Below, one piece after another: positions 43,937-56,779 of a stretch of DNA of 64,000 bases. Source of the stretch: Thereva unica. Taxonomy: Eukaryota; Arthropoda; Insecta; Diptera; Therevidae. Position numbers and translations under genes: made by a program. The notes under the pieces were generated by a model. It had not been told where the DNA came from. It saw nothing but the letters and a program-made list of their open reading frames with translations, and ran no database searches. The stretch is from assembly GCA_949987705.1 (NCBI GenBank), contig OX465283.1, forward strand, positions 89,223,313-89,287,312, read 5' to 3'. Within the stretch, counting starts at the first letter, position 1, and each line of letters begins with the position of its first letter.

Positions 43937-44203
43937 GACTATTTTGATTTCCTGAGCCTCCGGGCCGTACTAATATGATACAGATGATACTAACACTCAA
44001 GGTTGAGAAATTTCTTAGCACATTACAAATGGAAAAATGCCCTTTGGACTTAACTTGGTTAGGTTGTTGGTGCCGCATTCGAAATCAATACGGCTTACAA
44101 TAAAATTATACAACGCAATCTGGAGTTGTCTGGGAAGAATGATCAAACAAGATCTACAACCGGCGATGCAGCCAAGACTGAGAGTGATGCTAAAGGTGTT
44201 GAA
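43934..44203 (+). pseudogene. Tandem duplicate of MBOAT7-like exons 2-3
   Basis: The 274-bp segment from CGCGACTATTT (43660) to GGTGTTGAA (43933) is repeated. The second copy keeps the ATGATACAGATGATAC frame that the first lost, but has lost six bases at the intron's acceptor (GGTTAGGTT against GGTGTTTTTAGGTT). Confidence 0.8.
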
Positions 44204-44687
44204 TTGTAAATTTCGTTCCTTTATTAAAGGACGTGCTTTACTCTTATTTAACTACGCCAAAAAAGGTAGATGTACGATGTACATCTCCTTCGGAGGCGTC
44301 ATTTACTTGATGCGTCTTATATATCTCGCGTATGTTAGTTTATATGTTTCAATTAGTGAACAATAAATATCAATATGTTATGCACTCTTGCAGGTATACC
44401 CCAATGTCCATTCTTTGTACCCCCAACAGTTTTGTGTCAATTCAAATGTAAATGCGATTTTAAGAAATATATTCTTTTATTCTCTAGCGTATATCCAAAG
44501 GGCTGTTTTAATAAAAAAGATTTTATAGAAATACCCCTGTTATCAGAATGGGATATAGAGACTTGGAGCTCTACTATGAGGTACAATTGTGGTATAAACA
44601 ATATCGTTAAAATAAATCAACATTTAATCGAAAATTTTGTAATAGCATTTTTTTATTAAAACGTAGATCTTTTTCTTAATTCTCGTA
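44204..44687 (+). other. Between gene fragments; one candidate exon
   Basis: A 93-bp stretch at 44488-44580 is flanked by a good acceptor (TTTATTCTCTAG) and donor (GAG/GTACAA) and encodes YPKGCFNKKDFIEIPLL followed by SEWDIETWSSTM. I do not recognise it. It could be another captured exon or a part of MBOAT7 I cannot place. The rest is AT-rich. Confidence 0.35.
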
Positions 44688-45310
<623 letters not shown>

Positions 45311-45527
45311 ATTCCATTAAATCATAAAATTAAGTGACAAGAAACATTTCAGGGCTTTTGTTTTCCGTTTGTCTTCAGTCTTTTAACACACATTTTTTTG
45401 TATAAAATATTTTTTCAGACAATTATTTTTTATATATATATTCAAATTTCCAATTGTTTATTTTCATGCAATAAAAATATTTTTCTATATTTTATATTAT
45501 TTTAGTTTTAATTCTAAAGCCTAGTAT

Positions 45528-46192
45528 CCTGTTCGTGCGGAATTCAGACTCCCCTTTAAAATGCATGTTAAAAAAGTGTGCGGAATTCAGGTTAGAGGAC
45601 GGTCTGAATTCCGTCCACAAAGTTTAGTATCCTGTTCTTGCGGAATTCAGACCCGTAAATGAGCTTTGTACTCTAGAAAATAGATGGCTTTTTTCCGAGT
45701 GGAGACTTTTTATTTCATTTTCCGCAGGATACTTAGCTTCAAGAAATGTATTTCATATTTTCATGAGCGGAAAGTTTGACGTTTAATTTTCGGAGGCATA
45801 CGAGATTGATAAATGTAACATTCAATGTTCGCGTTAAATAAAAATTATTTAATTGTAATGTTTTTCTTACATTTTAAATGCAAAATCTTTCTTGATTCTT
45901 TTTACTATATCTTAATTCATAATGTTTTAGCTGGTCAAATTTATAAGTACGAGGATATACATATGGAACATGCATCTTTGCTAAAATACCCTTTCAATCT
46001 TATTTTTTCCAAATAATGGATTTACCCGATAGCAAGCAATTTTTCAACTTGTCATAACGCCGCTAAAGCATTTTGAAATTGTCCAACTGTCAGGTCTACA
46101 TTGTCTACATAAGTCTCCCAGCTAAGCGGAATTCAGACTAATTATATGAATTCTCTACAGAGCGGAATTCCGCACGAACAGGATACTAGGCT
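45528..46192. mobile_element. MITE AGCCTAGTATCCTG, copy 1, TAA duplication
   Basis: AGCCTAGTATCCTGTTCGTG is mirrored exactly at the right end; TAA at 45525-45527 and 46193-46195. GCGGAATTCAGAC recurs inside. Non-coding. Confidence 0.88.
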
Positions 46193-46219
46193 TAAGTCAC
46201 ACTAATGCACTACAGCTGA

Positions 46220-46922
46220 AGCCTAGTATCCTGTTCGTGCGGAATTCAGACTCCCCTTTAAAATGCATGTAAAAAAAGTGTGCGGAATTCAGGTTAGAGG
46301 CCGGTCTGAATTCCGTCCATAAAGTTTAGTATCCTGTTCGTGCGGAATTCAGACCCGTAAATGAACTTTGTGCTCTAGAAGAAAGATGGCGTTTTCTCTG
46401 AGTGGAGACTTCACGTTTCATTTTCCGCAGGACACTTAGCCCAAGAAATATATTTTCTATTTTCATGAGCGGAAATTTTGACGTTTACTACTATCGAAGG
46501 CATACGAGATTGAAAAGTGCAACATTAGAAAATGAACACGTCAAATACAAATAATTTTATTATAATTTATGTTTTTTACATAAAATCTTCTCTTGATTTA
46601 TTTTACTTTCTTTTAATTTAAAATGCTTGTCCAATTTATAAGTACGAGGATATATGTTCAGAACATGCATTTTTGATAAAATTCTCTATCAATTTTCTTT
46701 TTTCCAAATAATAGAATTACTCGATATGCAGGCAATTTTCTGAACTTATTTATTTTGTTTTAATACCGCAGAAGCGCAATAAAGGACAGTGCAATAATTA
46801 ATTTGAAATTGTCCAACTGTCAGGTCTACATTGTCGACATAAGTCTCCCAGCTAAGCGGAATTCAGACTAGTTATATGGATTCTCTACAGAGCGGAATTC
46901 CGCATGAACAGGATACTAGGCT
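46220..46922. mobile_element. MITE AGCCTAGTATCCTG, copy 2, TGA duplication
   Basis: The same ends and clearly homologous interior as copy 1, 25 bp away in the same orientation; TGA at 46217-46219 and 46923-46925. Different duplications mean two independent insertions. Confidence 0.88.
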
Positions 46923-46925
46923 TGA

Positions 46926-47332
46926 AGGTATACAATACATTCCCCATATCAAACCTTAATTTATAAACGTGTTTTTTTTATAGAACTATAGATAATAATT
47001 TCCATAACCATAACGGCCATAACGGTAATTACAATCTTAAAGTTGCCATACCTGATTTCATATTTTCCCTTTTGCAAATGTCAGAATTTTATGAAAAAAA
47101 TAGATGACTATAGTGATTTTTATATCTCTTGCTCTTTTCCCCATAAGCCCCGGAATTTGTTGAAATCGCTGTCATATAGAATGTCAGTGGCTAAAACAGG
47201 CGTTGAGAACTTCTACCAATTGAACATTAATTTTTGTAATTAATGAAAAAAAGCATTTCAAAAGGTGAGACAAGTGAAAATAGTGTTTATTATTTTTTAT
47301 AACAAAATTTGTCTCTTGTTTTAATCTTTTAA
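46926..47332 (+). other. Possible uncharacterised exon, otherwise empty
   Basis: A frame at 47043-47243 (66 codons) includes PHKPRNLLKSLSYRMSVAKT and a stop. I do not recognise it. It follows a TTTTTTATAG acceptor-like site at about 46982. It may be another captured fragment or noise. Confidence 0.25.
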
Positions 47333-48054
47333 GGGTCTGTGCCAAAATAGCAATTCAAATGTCAATTTGTATGGAAAACCCATTTCAATTGGTAAATTTG
47401 ATTTTCGACGGTTTGCGTCTGTGGAAATGTGTAAATTATTATAAACATTTCAGTTTTTACTTTAATCAAGTCAGCTGTTAAATAAATTTAAAAAAGCAAA
47501 CAAGTAATAACAATAAAGGAAAAATGGAAATGCAAGAACGGCTTAAAATAATAAGTTTGTTCCTTAGCTAAACGGAGATGGGCTTTACAAATGTTTCAAG
47601 AAAAATATTATGCAAACAAAAACAAATATGATTGTCTAATTATTTTAATATCAAGTGGAAATAGATTTACAGTTTATTAATCTAAAAAGTTAATATTTAA
47701 TTACACCAAAGAATAAAAACAAAACGTAACTAGAAACAAATTTTTTTTTTAACACTCGCAAGGAGACATCATTTTAATACAATGTTTTTAGTTTTGCAGG
47801 AAGAAACTAAAAAAATGTTGCAATCAGGGAAAACGCTCAATCATTTATTTATAAGAAAGAGAATAAATCCAACAATCGAATCCAACATAGTAAAATTTTA
47901 ATAAATTTTCTACAAATGTTGTTTCTCCGTCCATTTTTACTTAAAAGTTTTTAATTGTCATTGAAATGTGTGAATTGGTATTTTGGCACACTTTGGGATA
48001 TCGAAGTGCCCTGGGAAATTAGAAAAATTCGAAATGGTATTTTGGCAAACGGCC
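47333..48054 (+). mobile_element. GTGCCAAAATAGC MITE, TAA duplication
   Basis: GGGTCTGTGCCAAAATAGC and the inverse GGTATTTTGGCAAACGGCC form imperfect inverted ends; TAA at 47330-47332 and 48055-48057. A truncated inverse copy lies at 39335-40012. Confidence 0.75.
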
Positions 48055-48441
48055 TAAGTGCGAATTCAAAATAAAAAAGTGATTTCCGTGTTTTCATGCA
48101 GTGGAAAAAGGTGCGCAGCATATGGAACGAATTGGTGCCATCAAAATTTCCTGATCAGCAGTCCATTTTATATGTCAGTGGGGTGACGTAAGAGAGGGCC
48201 TGAAAGAGCACGTGTTCCCTCAAGCCCTCTCTCGACTCCTCACACACAACAAACCAAGCAAGCTTCGAACAAACTTTTTGTTTCGTGTTTCATCGTGTAA
48301 ATGGGCTATAGACAATCGATGTTATCTCCTTTTTGAATTGCAAGAAATTGCTAAAAATTCATTCCTTTATTTTCTGGATTTTTGACAAAATTATCCCCAC
48401 CATTAAAGTAAGTGTTTGCCCAACAAATTTTTGCTGGGGGA

Positions 48442-48892
48442 TGTTCAAGATTTCTGCTATAGCAGCTATTGTCATGCCTTTCGTGTTCAAAGCAACAGAA
48501 AAGCTGCTAACGAAACTGAGATTTTTGTGTCCAAGCTGAAAAAAGCTGCCTTTTGTTGCTCGCACTTTCAACTGCAAGCAAGAAAGCCGCTACATAAAAC
48601 ATACATGCGTGTGTAAATGTCATTGGTCGTTTTGCCAAAACGAATGACTCGAGTGAGGTTTGTTGACATTATACATATTAAATAATAAATTTAGGGATTG
48701 AAACTGCACGGCCATTTTTTTTCTAATTGTAGGGAGAAGAATAGTTGACTGAAATATACATACAATAACAAAAAAAACTATGCTAGCAGCTTTTTTGTGT
48801 GTAAGATATCATAGCAGCTTTTTCTTGCTTTGCTGTAATTTGACAGTTTAAAAATTCTGCTACTAAAGCAGCCTTAGCAGATATCCTGAACA
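48442..48892. mobile_element. ~450-bp MITE splitting the outer GTTCCAGA element
   Basis: TGTTCAAGATTTCTGCTATA at the left and TTAGCAGATATCCTGAACA at the right form imperfect inverted ends. The copy at 49005-49405 lacks it. Small ORFs inside are not supported. Confidence 0.65.
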
Positions 48893-49004
48893 GAAAAGTA
48901 CTGGAACAGACCTATTAAAAAAACACCCCATACTTCAACTTGAGTTTTGTTATGTTGAAGCATTTGGCTGTACTTTATATCTTTCTAAAGTTTATGTCAA
49001 CAAC

Positions 49005-49405
49005 AGCTTTGTTCCAGAACTCGAATGTGTGATCCCGCGGGACAAAAATTTTCCTAATTTGTGTTTACATATTTACTTTCTCATGACAGAAAAAGCGGGG
49101 AAATTTTCACTTCCCCTCGTGCAGGAATTAGCCGGTGGTTTGCGGTCCTGCGATTCCTGGCAAGTTGTCAATTAACAATTTTTTGTATGTGTGTGGGTAT
49201 CTTACCTCGCTTACCCATTACATTTCCCGCTATGAAAAAGCGGCATATACATAGACAATCGACATTTATGTTATCTTCTTCTTTATTTGCAAGAAATTGC
49301 CCAAAAGTCGTTTCTTTACTTTCTGAATTTTTGACAAAATTATCCCCACCATTCAACTAAGTTTTTGCCCAACCAATTTTTGCAGGAAAAGTATGGGAAC
49401 AAAGC
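49005..49405. mobile_element. GTTCCAGA-type element, uninterrupted copy
   Basis: AGCTTTGTTCC and GGAACAAAGCT are exact inverse ends. The interior aligns in order with the split copy at 40340-48909. Confidence 0.75.
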
Positions 49406-49519
49406 TAAATTGTTAACGTCAAAGTTTGTAAACATAACAGGAAGGTTTGAACATTACGGTGAGGCGTGTAGGCCGACGGGTAATGGAGTATTCTTGCAAA
49501 TCAAATTAAATAACTGAAA

Positions 49520-50592
49520 ATGACTATAAAATACGCGAATCTCTGCTCCGTGATCTTAAAACAATTTTTTGGAGAAAATGTCCAATTGGTCGCAGATGCT
49601 TTATTTGCCTCAGTATCGAGGAGTATACCTACTCTTACAAAAACTACAAATCTTTCCAGAAATGAGGTTAATAAACTACATTACACAAATGCATTTTACT
49701 TATGCCTTTTTGTAGGTTTGCATGGCGCTCGCAATTCTTATAAAGTTTCGCTTAGCTAAGTACGAACCATCACTGGTAAATGAATCACTGGCAGAATATT
49801 CAATTAACCGAGAAGAAGTTTTATACATTATTAGATATCCAAAGTAAGTTATAGATTAATCTGGAATGTATAGTTACACATTGGTAAACTTCAGATATGT
49901 TCAACTAATGCAAGCAAAATATGGGGATATAGCGGCTGATATTACAGAAGAAATACTTCGATCTGGCACTCAAACCTGCTCAAGCATTTTGCTGAAATGT
50001 TTTGCAAGCCGTGAAAATAAAGGCACTTTACAATCATACCGTGATGAATTTTTCAAAATGATTGAAGCTGGCTATTTGAAACGCATTCCGGTTCCCAAAA
50101 AAGAGTCACAAGACCCTGTTCCAACATTACAGCTTCAAGAAACGGAAATATTTCAAACTCCAGATATAGATCTGCAGCAACTGACTCTAATTCATTCAGG
50201 AAGAAAAATTGAATCTAAGGATTCCGGTAAGATATTATGATATTAGTGAATTTGAGATAAATTTGCAAATATTAGGCGTTTATTGGCAGGTGAATTTTCA
50301 ACGATTTCATCAAGATTTGCGTGACGCAATCATGATATTAGCAATTGAAAAGAAATTGGGGGCAAATGCAGCAGATTGTTTTCGGTTTCTATTAGTGCAA
50401 ATGTACGAGCGTACAGACCCATGGCAACAGGTATCTCGAGATTTTATTTCTTACGATTAAAATATCTGTAAAAAACGTATTTCAAGGAATATTCAAATCC
50501 TTTCACATTTGTGGAGGTTAAACAAGCTGTTGAGAAGAAATCCAATAACATGGAACTTGTAAAGTACTTGGACCAGTTTGTCTCTCTCATAG
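49520..50592 (+). pseudogene. POLR3C: POLR3C (RPC3) 5' half, five exons
   Basis: RPC3 is the winged-helix subunit of RNA polymerase III that helps open promoters. Exons 49520-49666, 49716-49843, 49895-50226, 50276-50430 and 50487-50592 all have GT/AG borders and matching phases, 868 coding bases without a stop. The start MTIKYANLCSVILKQFFGEN and the later YWQVNFQRFHQDLRD segment, with NNMELVKYLDQFVSL, align with known RPC3 from memory. The family is about 530 residues; only about 289 are here. A possible sixth exon at 50638 starts GKFDS but stops within a few codons, and no 3' half is visible. It may be a truncated duplicate, or the real gene continuing far beyond the later insertions. It retains introns and about 100 bp of 5' leader. 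Confidence 0.82.
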
Positions 50593-50637
50593 GTAATTTT
50601 AATTGCCATAATTAGTATGTATTTTGTAATTTATCAG

Positions 50638-50982
50638 GTAGGCAAGTTTGATTCGAAATGAAACATGCTACGGACTGTGAAATTTTATTACTCTAAACAC
50701 AATGCACATTGGTGAGAGAAAATACATCTCCTAAATATAAAAATTAAATGTATCTATGTATCCCACCACGGCAGGCAAGTCGCTAACTGGCCACAAAACG
50801 AAGACCTAATACGGGATGCACAGCTTGTGATGGCCAAATGGTAATATTTGCCTAATCTCCAATGGCAAAACCAACCACGAACCAACCAACCAAAATGCTG
50901 CTTCCTATTCCTTCTCATTGTAAATTGAATTATCCGTCTCGCTTGTGTTTTGGTCGACATGGGTAACTTTCCGTATGAGTTA
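50638..50982. other. Degraded end of POLR3C-like gene and repeat
   Basis: From about 50750 the DNA contains TTTGCCTAATCTCCAATGGC and CCAACCACGAACCAACCAAC, which recur inverted around 53484-53880. This repeat probably ended the gene fragment. Confidence 0.5.
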
Positions 50983-51987
50983 GGCCCTCCGCACACGAGT
51001 CGACTGATTAGCAATCCCAGTTTGCAACAGGTTTTACAATAATGACATTTGCAACCAGTTTGCAGCCAAAACGAGACTCTTGTCCACACACGAGCGCAAC
51101 CTATTTTTGATCAATCGGTGTTCATATGTCAAGTAGTTCAGTAATTTAATATGTCGAGTAGCTCAGATGAGGAAGAATATCCGGCAAGTTTATAATTATA
51201 TAAAACTTCATGCTTTTCGACTTCAAATTCAATATTAAGTTTTTGCTCGCTCATTTTATTTCCGAACTCTTTATAAACACTTTATAAACTTTATGAACTT
51301 TGAATCTAAAGGCCCAGTTATATAGCAGAAATGAAAATGAACCGAAACGAAAAGAATGAAATAAATTGTGTGAAAATATATGAACTCAATTATATAAACG
51401 AACAGAACCGAAACCGAACGAAAGATATAAATTTATTTCATTTCGGTATTCGTTTCAGCTATTCAGCCCGTTAATTTGACAGTTGGACAGACAGTTTGTT
51501 TTCAAATTAAAACCTGTCGAAAGAATGAAAACGAGGGTATTTTAAACAAAATGCAGTTAATACAAGGAGAAAATATTAAAATTTTGAATTCTCTTGTAAG
51601 AAACTATTGAATTAATTATTATATTTCATTTAATATCAAAAGCAGGCAAACACTCATTTAATAAATGTCAAAAGCGGATTCCGTCTTTCGTTTATATAAT
51701 TGCAGTGTATTCCCCGTTTCATTTCATTTCAAATCTGTTCGTTTTCATTTCTGCTATATAACTGGGCCTTAACCTATAAAATTTGACAGCTACAAGTGCA
51801 ACCTCGCAACTGAAATCGCTTTCGACCGGCAAGCCCAGTCGCCCAAGACCAGTTGCAAACTAGTTTCAAATCAGTCTTGTTTCTGTCGACCCGTGTGTGG
51901 ATTCCCATTTGCGTACACAGGCAAGGTCACTAAACAGTTGCGTATGCAAATGGGATTGCTAATCAGTCGACCCGTGTGCGGAGGGCC
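50983..51987. mobile_element. 1-kb MITE with TTA duplication, interrupted
   Basis: GGCCCTCCGCACACGAGTCG is mirrored at the right (CGACCCGTGTGCGGAGGGCC, one mismatch); TTA at 50980-50982 and 51988-51990. The inverted identity reaches ATTAGCAATCCC. It contains the MITE at 51310-51769. Confidence 0.88.
51310..51769. mobile_element. 460-bp MITE with TAA duplication, nested
   Basis: AGGCCCAGTTATATAGCAGA is mirrored at the right; TAA at 51307-51309 and 51770-51772. GAACCGAAACGAA-type words occur inside. No ORF. Confidence 0.88.
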
Positions 51988-52181
51988 TTAGTTAAATCAT
52001 TTGAGTTGCCACATGAAATTCAGCGGGCATTTTATAGTACAAAAAATGTCAAAAATCAAGGCATAAATGACGTTAATTGGTTTTTGCAATATCCCGCCAA
52101 AAAATTTGTCAACAGAAAAGTCTAATCTAGTAATAACATTTCTGACAATTCATATCTACAGTGATAGAAATGTGTGTGAAC

Positions 52182-53456
52182 CACTGACATATAAGCTTTG
52201 TTCAGTAGTTTTCAGGACTGGACAGATCAGAACAGAATAGAAGAGAATTGGACAACTATCAATAAAACGTCAAACCTTTTAGAACAACTTAGCATAGAAA
52301 ATCTAATGAACGCTTTCTTGTACTTTTTTGTTCTGACAATTTCCGTTGTCAAAATTTCATATGCACATTTGTCAAAACTAGAAAAAAACAACAACAAAAA
52401 AATCTTGTCCAAAACAGTCCGTAAAAAAAATCGAGAACAAAAAAGTGAAGTTTCGCACTATTTAGAACAACTTAATGAACACCAGTCTAGAACTATTTCG
52501 GACTAAAAATAACAAGTTCGATAACTAATGAACGCCAAAACTTGTACTTTTCTATCCTAGAATGTTTTAAATCGTTCTAGGACTGACTAATGAACAGACT
52601 GATAGTAATGGACTGCTGATTGACGATGCTGAATGGCACCATTTTTCTCCAGAAATAGAAAACCTTTTTTATGCAAACAAGAAATGTTTCTTCGAATTTA
52701 GGAGAAAATAAGTGATAAGATGTTTGTTATCATTAACGGAAATAAATTTCCATCACTCATTTTTATTTATTAGCAGTTTTTTCATTAAATAAATGTATTT
52801 ATTCCAAAACCGTGACGGTTATTTCCCATGTTTAACGAACTTTTCAAAATAGCTCAAGAGTGAGCCAGAAGAACGAAAACTATACCTGTCTATTTTTTCT
52901 AATTATGTTTATATCGCTGACATGCGCTGACGATTACAGTTCATTGGGATTTAACGTGGGAGTGAGGCAGGAATAGTTTTTGGTGCCATTTTTTTGTATG
53001 GGATTTTGCTCATTTAGCCATAATGGACTGCTAAATGAACAAAATCCCATACAAAATAGTGGCACCAAAAAGTATTGCTGCCTCACTCCCACGTTAAATT
53101 CCAATGAACTGTAATCGTCAGCGCATGTCAGCGATGTAAACATAATTAGAGCAAAATAGACAGGTATACTTTTCGTTCTTCTGTCTCACTCTTGAGCTAT
53201 TTGGAAAAGTTCGTTAAACAGGGGAAATAACCGTCACAGTTTTGAGATAAATACATTTATTTAATGGAAAAACTGCTGGCAAATAAAAATGAGTGATGGA
53301 AATATATTTCTAGTAATTATTACAGACATTTTATCACTTATTTCCTCTTAAATTCGAAGAAATTTTTGTTGTTTAGGTAAAAAAGGTTTTCTATATCTGG
53401 AGAAAAATGGTGCCATTCAGCATTGTCAATCAGCAGTCCATTCCTATATGTCAGTG
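52182..53456. mobile_element. CACTGAC-family element, GTGTGAAC duplication
   Basis: CACTGACATATAA at the left and CTATATGTCAGTG at the right; GTGTGAAC at 52174-52181 and 53457-53464. From 52606 to the right end it is a large palindrome with ~410-bp arms meeting near 53024. The stretch 52190-52600 looks like a further insert (GCTTTGTTCAGTAG at the left, CTGACTAATGAACAGAC at the right). The ORF at 52198-52506 lies in that insert and is not recognised. Confidence 0.8.
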
Positions 53457-53522
53457 GTGTGAACACATTTTGTCAGCTAATTCAGCCTACTGGTACGTGG
53501 TTGGTTCGTTGTTGGCTTTCTC

Positions 53523-53842
53523 CACTGACATATAGGAAAGAAATATATTTCCATCACTCATTTTTATTTACCAGCAGTTTTTCCATTAAATAAATGTATT
53601 TATCTCAAAACTGTGACGGTTATTTCCCCTGTTTAACGAACTTTTCAAAATAGCTCAAGAGTGAGACAGAAGAACAAAAACTATACCTGCCTATTTTTCT
53701 CTAATTACGTTTACATCGCTGACTTGCGCTGACGATTACAGTTCATAGGAATTTAACGTGGGAGTGAGGCAGCAATAGTTTTTGGTGCCACTTTTTTGTA
53801 TGGGATTTTGTTCATTTAGCAGTCCATTACTATATGTCAGTG
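53523..53842. mobile_element. CACTGAC-family element, short form
   Basis: CACTGACATATAGGAA to CTATATGTCAGTG, 320 bp; GCTTTCTC and GTTTTCTC flank it (one mismatch). It is inserted in the repeat that also occurs near 50850. Confidence 0.8.
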
Positions 53843-54029
53843 GTTTTCTCATTGGAGATTAGGCAATTAAATCTAATAAGGGCAAATCTATTTTTGTATT
53901 TGGTATAAAATATTTCTTGTCTCTTGTATGCGAATTGTGAGTGGTTGCACTTACGTTCATGTGATTAAAAAATTTTGACATTTCTTGTATCATGTATATT
54001 GTCTCACGTATTGTGTTTCTTGCATTGTG

Positions 54030-54738
54030 CATTGTGTATCTTCTTTACGCTCCTTTAATCCCTCATGGGACATAGGGCGGAAACAGTTGCCCTCCAGCGG
54101 ACTCTGTTTTGCGCGACAGCTCTCAGCTCCGACCAGGATCTTCCAGTTGTGCGGCTTTAGTTGGTAGGGTTCTCCTACATGCTGCTCTATGCCTTCCGAC
54201 TCGTATGGATCCTTGCTGATTCCAGCCAATGGTCTGTTTGGCTAGATTTTCGTTTTCGTGGCGCTAGGTGTGTCCAACCCAATTCCATTTCCTTCGCCTG
54301 ATTTGGTCGTCTATCCTTTCTTGGCCGGCAGCGCCATAGGTCTTCGTTTGAAATTCTATCTTGCCAGCGGCTTATTATGATACGAGGCAGGCATCTGTTG
54401 ATGAAGACTTGTAGGCGCCCTGTGATGAATTGGGTGGGTAACCATGTTTCGCAACCGTTGATATCTCCGTTGATCTCCTTATGCGGAACAGGCATGCATA
54501 TGCGCCTCGTGCTTTGTTTATTCTGGAACTGAACTCTTCTGTGCCACTATTTTTGGTAATAATACTACCCGAGGTAGCAGAATTTATCTACCAGTTCCAC
54601 GTCACATAATTCAACGCTGTCCGTTCAATGGTGTTTGCATTTATTCGCATTTCTTTTGTTTTAGTCGGATTTAGCCTTAAGCCTGCAGGACTACTTTCTG
54701 TGCCCAAATTGTTTAACGTGTTTTTCAGGTCCTGATGT
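54030..54738 (-). pseudogene. RTE-like LINE, C-terminal part
   Basis: The minus strand encodes LNPTKTKEMRINANTIERTA-type sequence at about 54690 down to a C-terminal segment with HNWKILVGAESCRAKQSP near 54150. Frameshifts break it. It partly duplicates the content of the next fragment in the opposite orientation. Confidence 0.7.
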
Positions 54739-55658
54739 CGGAGCTTTATTTGGCAGGCACTACAGCGACGTGGACTGCCTGATTAAATAATAGAACTGAT
54801 AAAAGCCCTATATAACAATTTCGAATGCAGAGTTCTCTATAATAATTATCCGACAGCTTTGAGGTGAGCTCAGGAGTACGACAAGGATGCCTACTTTCGC
54901 CATTACTATTTCTTATAGTAATAAATGACATCCTTGTCGGCGCTCAAGATAATAGAACAGGCGGCATACAATGGGGTTTGGTAGACCGCCTTAAGGACCT
55001 CGACAACGCCGATGATAGCTGTTTGCTGGCCCACAGACACCAGGACCTCAAAAACATGTTAAACAATTTGGCCACAGAAAGTAGTCCAGCAGGCTTAAGG
55101 CTAAATCCGACTAAAACTAAAGAAATGCGGATAAATACAAACACCATTGAACGGACAGCGCTGAATAACCGTGACGTGGAACTGGTAAATAAATTCTGCT
55201 ACCTCGGTAGCATTATTACCGAAAATGGTGGGGCAGAAGAAGACGTAAGGTCCAGAATAAATAAAGCACGAGGCACATATGCATGCCTGTTCCGCATATG
55301 GAGATCAACGGTGATCTCCACTAACACCAAATTGCGGCTGTTCAACTCCAACGTTAAGGCAGTTCTTTTGTACGGTTGCGAAACATGGAAAGTCACCCAA
55401 TTCATCACAGGGTGCATACAAGTCTTCATCAACAGCCTTCGTCGTATCCTAAAAATCCGCTGTCAAGATAGAATTTCAAACGAAGAGCTATGGCGCCGTG
55501 CTGGCGAAGAAAGGATAGACGACCAAATCAGGCGAAGGAAATGGAATTGGGTTGGCCACACCTTGCGACGCGAAAACGAAAATCTAGCCAAACAGGCCCT
55601 TGACTGGAACCCGCAAGGTTCCCGTCGAGTAGGAAGACCTAGAACGACGTGGAAGACC
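54739..55658 (+). pseudogene. RTE-like LINE, RT palm to C-terminus
   Basis: It opens at SFIWQAL, has a frameshift before SSGVRQGCLLSPLLFLIVIN (54864 onward) and carries DLDNADD where the active site should read YADD, so the polymerase site is mutated. The C-terminal region follows: SNVKAVLLYGCETWK, LRRILKIRCQDRISNEELWR and WNPQGSRRVGRPRTTW. This C-terminus is typical of an abundant invertebrate LINE group often labelled RTE-like or endonuclease-reverse transcriptase. The frame ends at an ACGTGGAAGACCTAGA repeat. Confidence 0.8.
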
Positions 55659-56779
55659 TAGAACGACGTTCATTGTCTACGAAAGCAAGGTAAAGACGGG
55701 ATCGGAATTCAGTAGACTGCTCCACTATTATTCTCAAGGTGTTAATATGATTAATACATGAGCGGTCCTTCTTGAATCCGGCCTGCTGCCTCCTAAGCGT
55801 TCGGTCCACTGCCTCTCTTATCCTAGATAGTAATATATGGGACAAAATTTTGCCCACAGTAGATAATAAACAGATGCCTCTCCAGTTGTCGCATATTGTT
55901 AGGTCTCCCTTTTTTGGTATTTTGACTATGATACCTTCCGTCCAATCCTCCGGAAAGGTACAGGTGTTCCATGCTATTTCCAGGATTGGCTGAAGCGCAT
56001 CTGCTATGAGGCTTGAATCGGCTTTCAACCAGGGATCGTAAATAACTGTTATATTTGTATTTTTGACTTAAAAAATCAAATAGTAAATGTTGTCTGATCT
56101 GCATAAAATTTATACTGGATACTCAGAGTAGCGAGTTCTACGCGGTGGTGGGGTTACTTTTAAATTGTAGACTTTTATTACAAAAGTCAAGTTTAATAGT
56201 TAACATTAATTTAAATTTTTTAAATAAACAATAACAGTTATATTTAACTAAAAAAGTTTTAGGTCATTAAAAACTCTTATTTTTGTTTTTTATTTTTAAA
56301 GTCTTCCAAAACTCTTATGGGAAGACTTTTATTTTTAAAATCAAAAATAACTGTTAAAAAAGACTGTCTTGCATAAAAGTCTTTCTAAGATTTTTATTTT
56401 TCCAGTTTTTCCTATAAAAGTCTTTGAAGACTTATATAAAATAAAAATAAAAGTCTTTTGCTGAAAACAGATAAATAGTCCATTCAAACAGTTAAGAAAA
56501 TCGAACCCTAAAGGTTTTTGGGGTCGCTGATCACAAAAATCGGGGTCCTGCGGTCCTAAAACATGGGCGTCACCCTTAAAAATGCAAAAAACACCCCTTT
56601 TTAGGGGTTTTTCGCGATTATTTCGATAGTAATGAAAACTAATGCAATGAAATACACTTTTTTTAATATTTATTTGCGAAGGTGGTTGATTTGTACTAAA
56701 TCAACGCGAACTTTATGATAAGGGGTGATCCTAAAGGGTTGAAACCACCCCTAAATCGGCTACAAATAGAAACTAGTTG

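Noticed and set aside
50754..51089. 111-codon minus-strand ORF next to POLR3C
   Set aside because: It spans a repeat and a MITE end; no conserved motif.
54187..54495. 102-codon minus-strand ORF as an independent gene
   Set aside because: It is a frame of the RTE-like LINE C-terminus (the same region as 55400-55650 on the plus strand).
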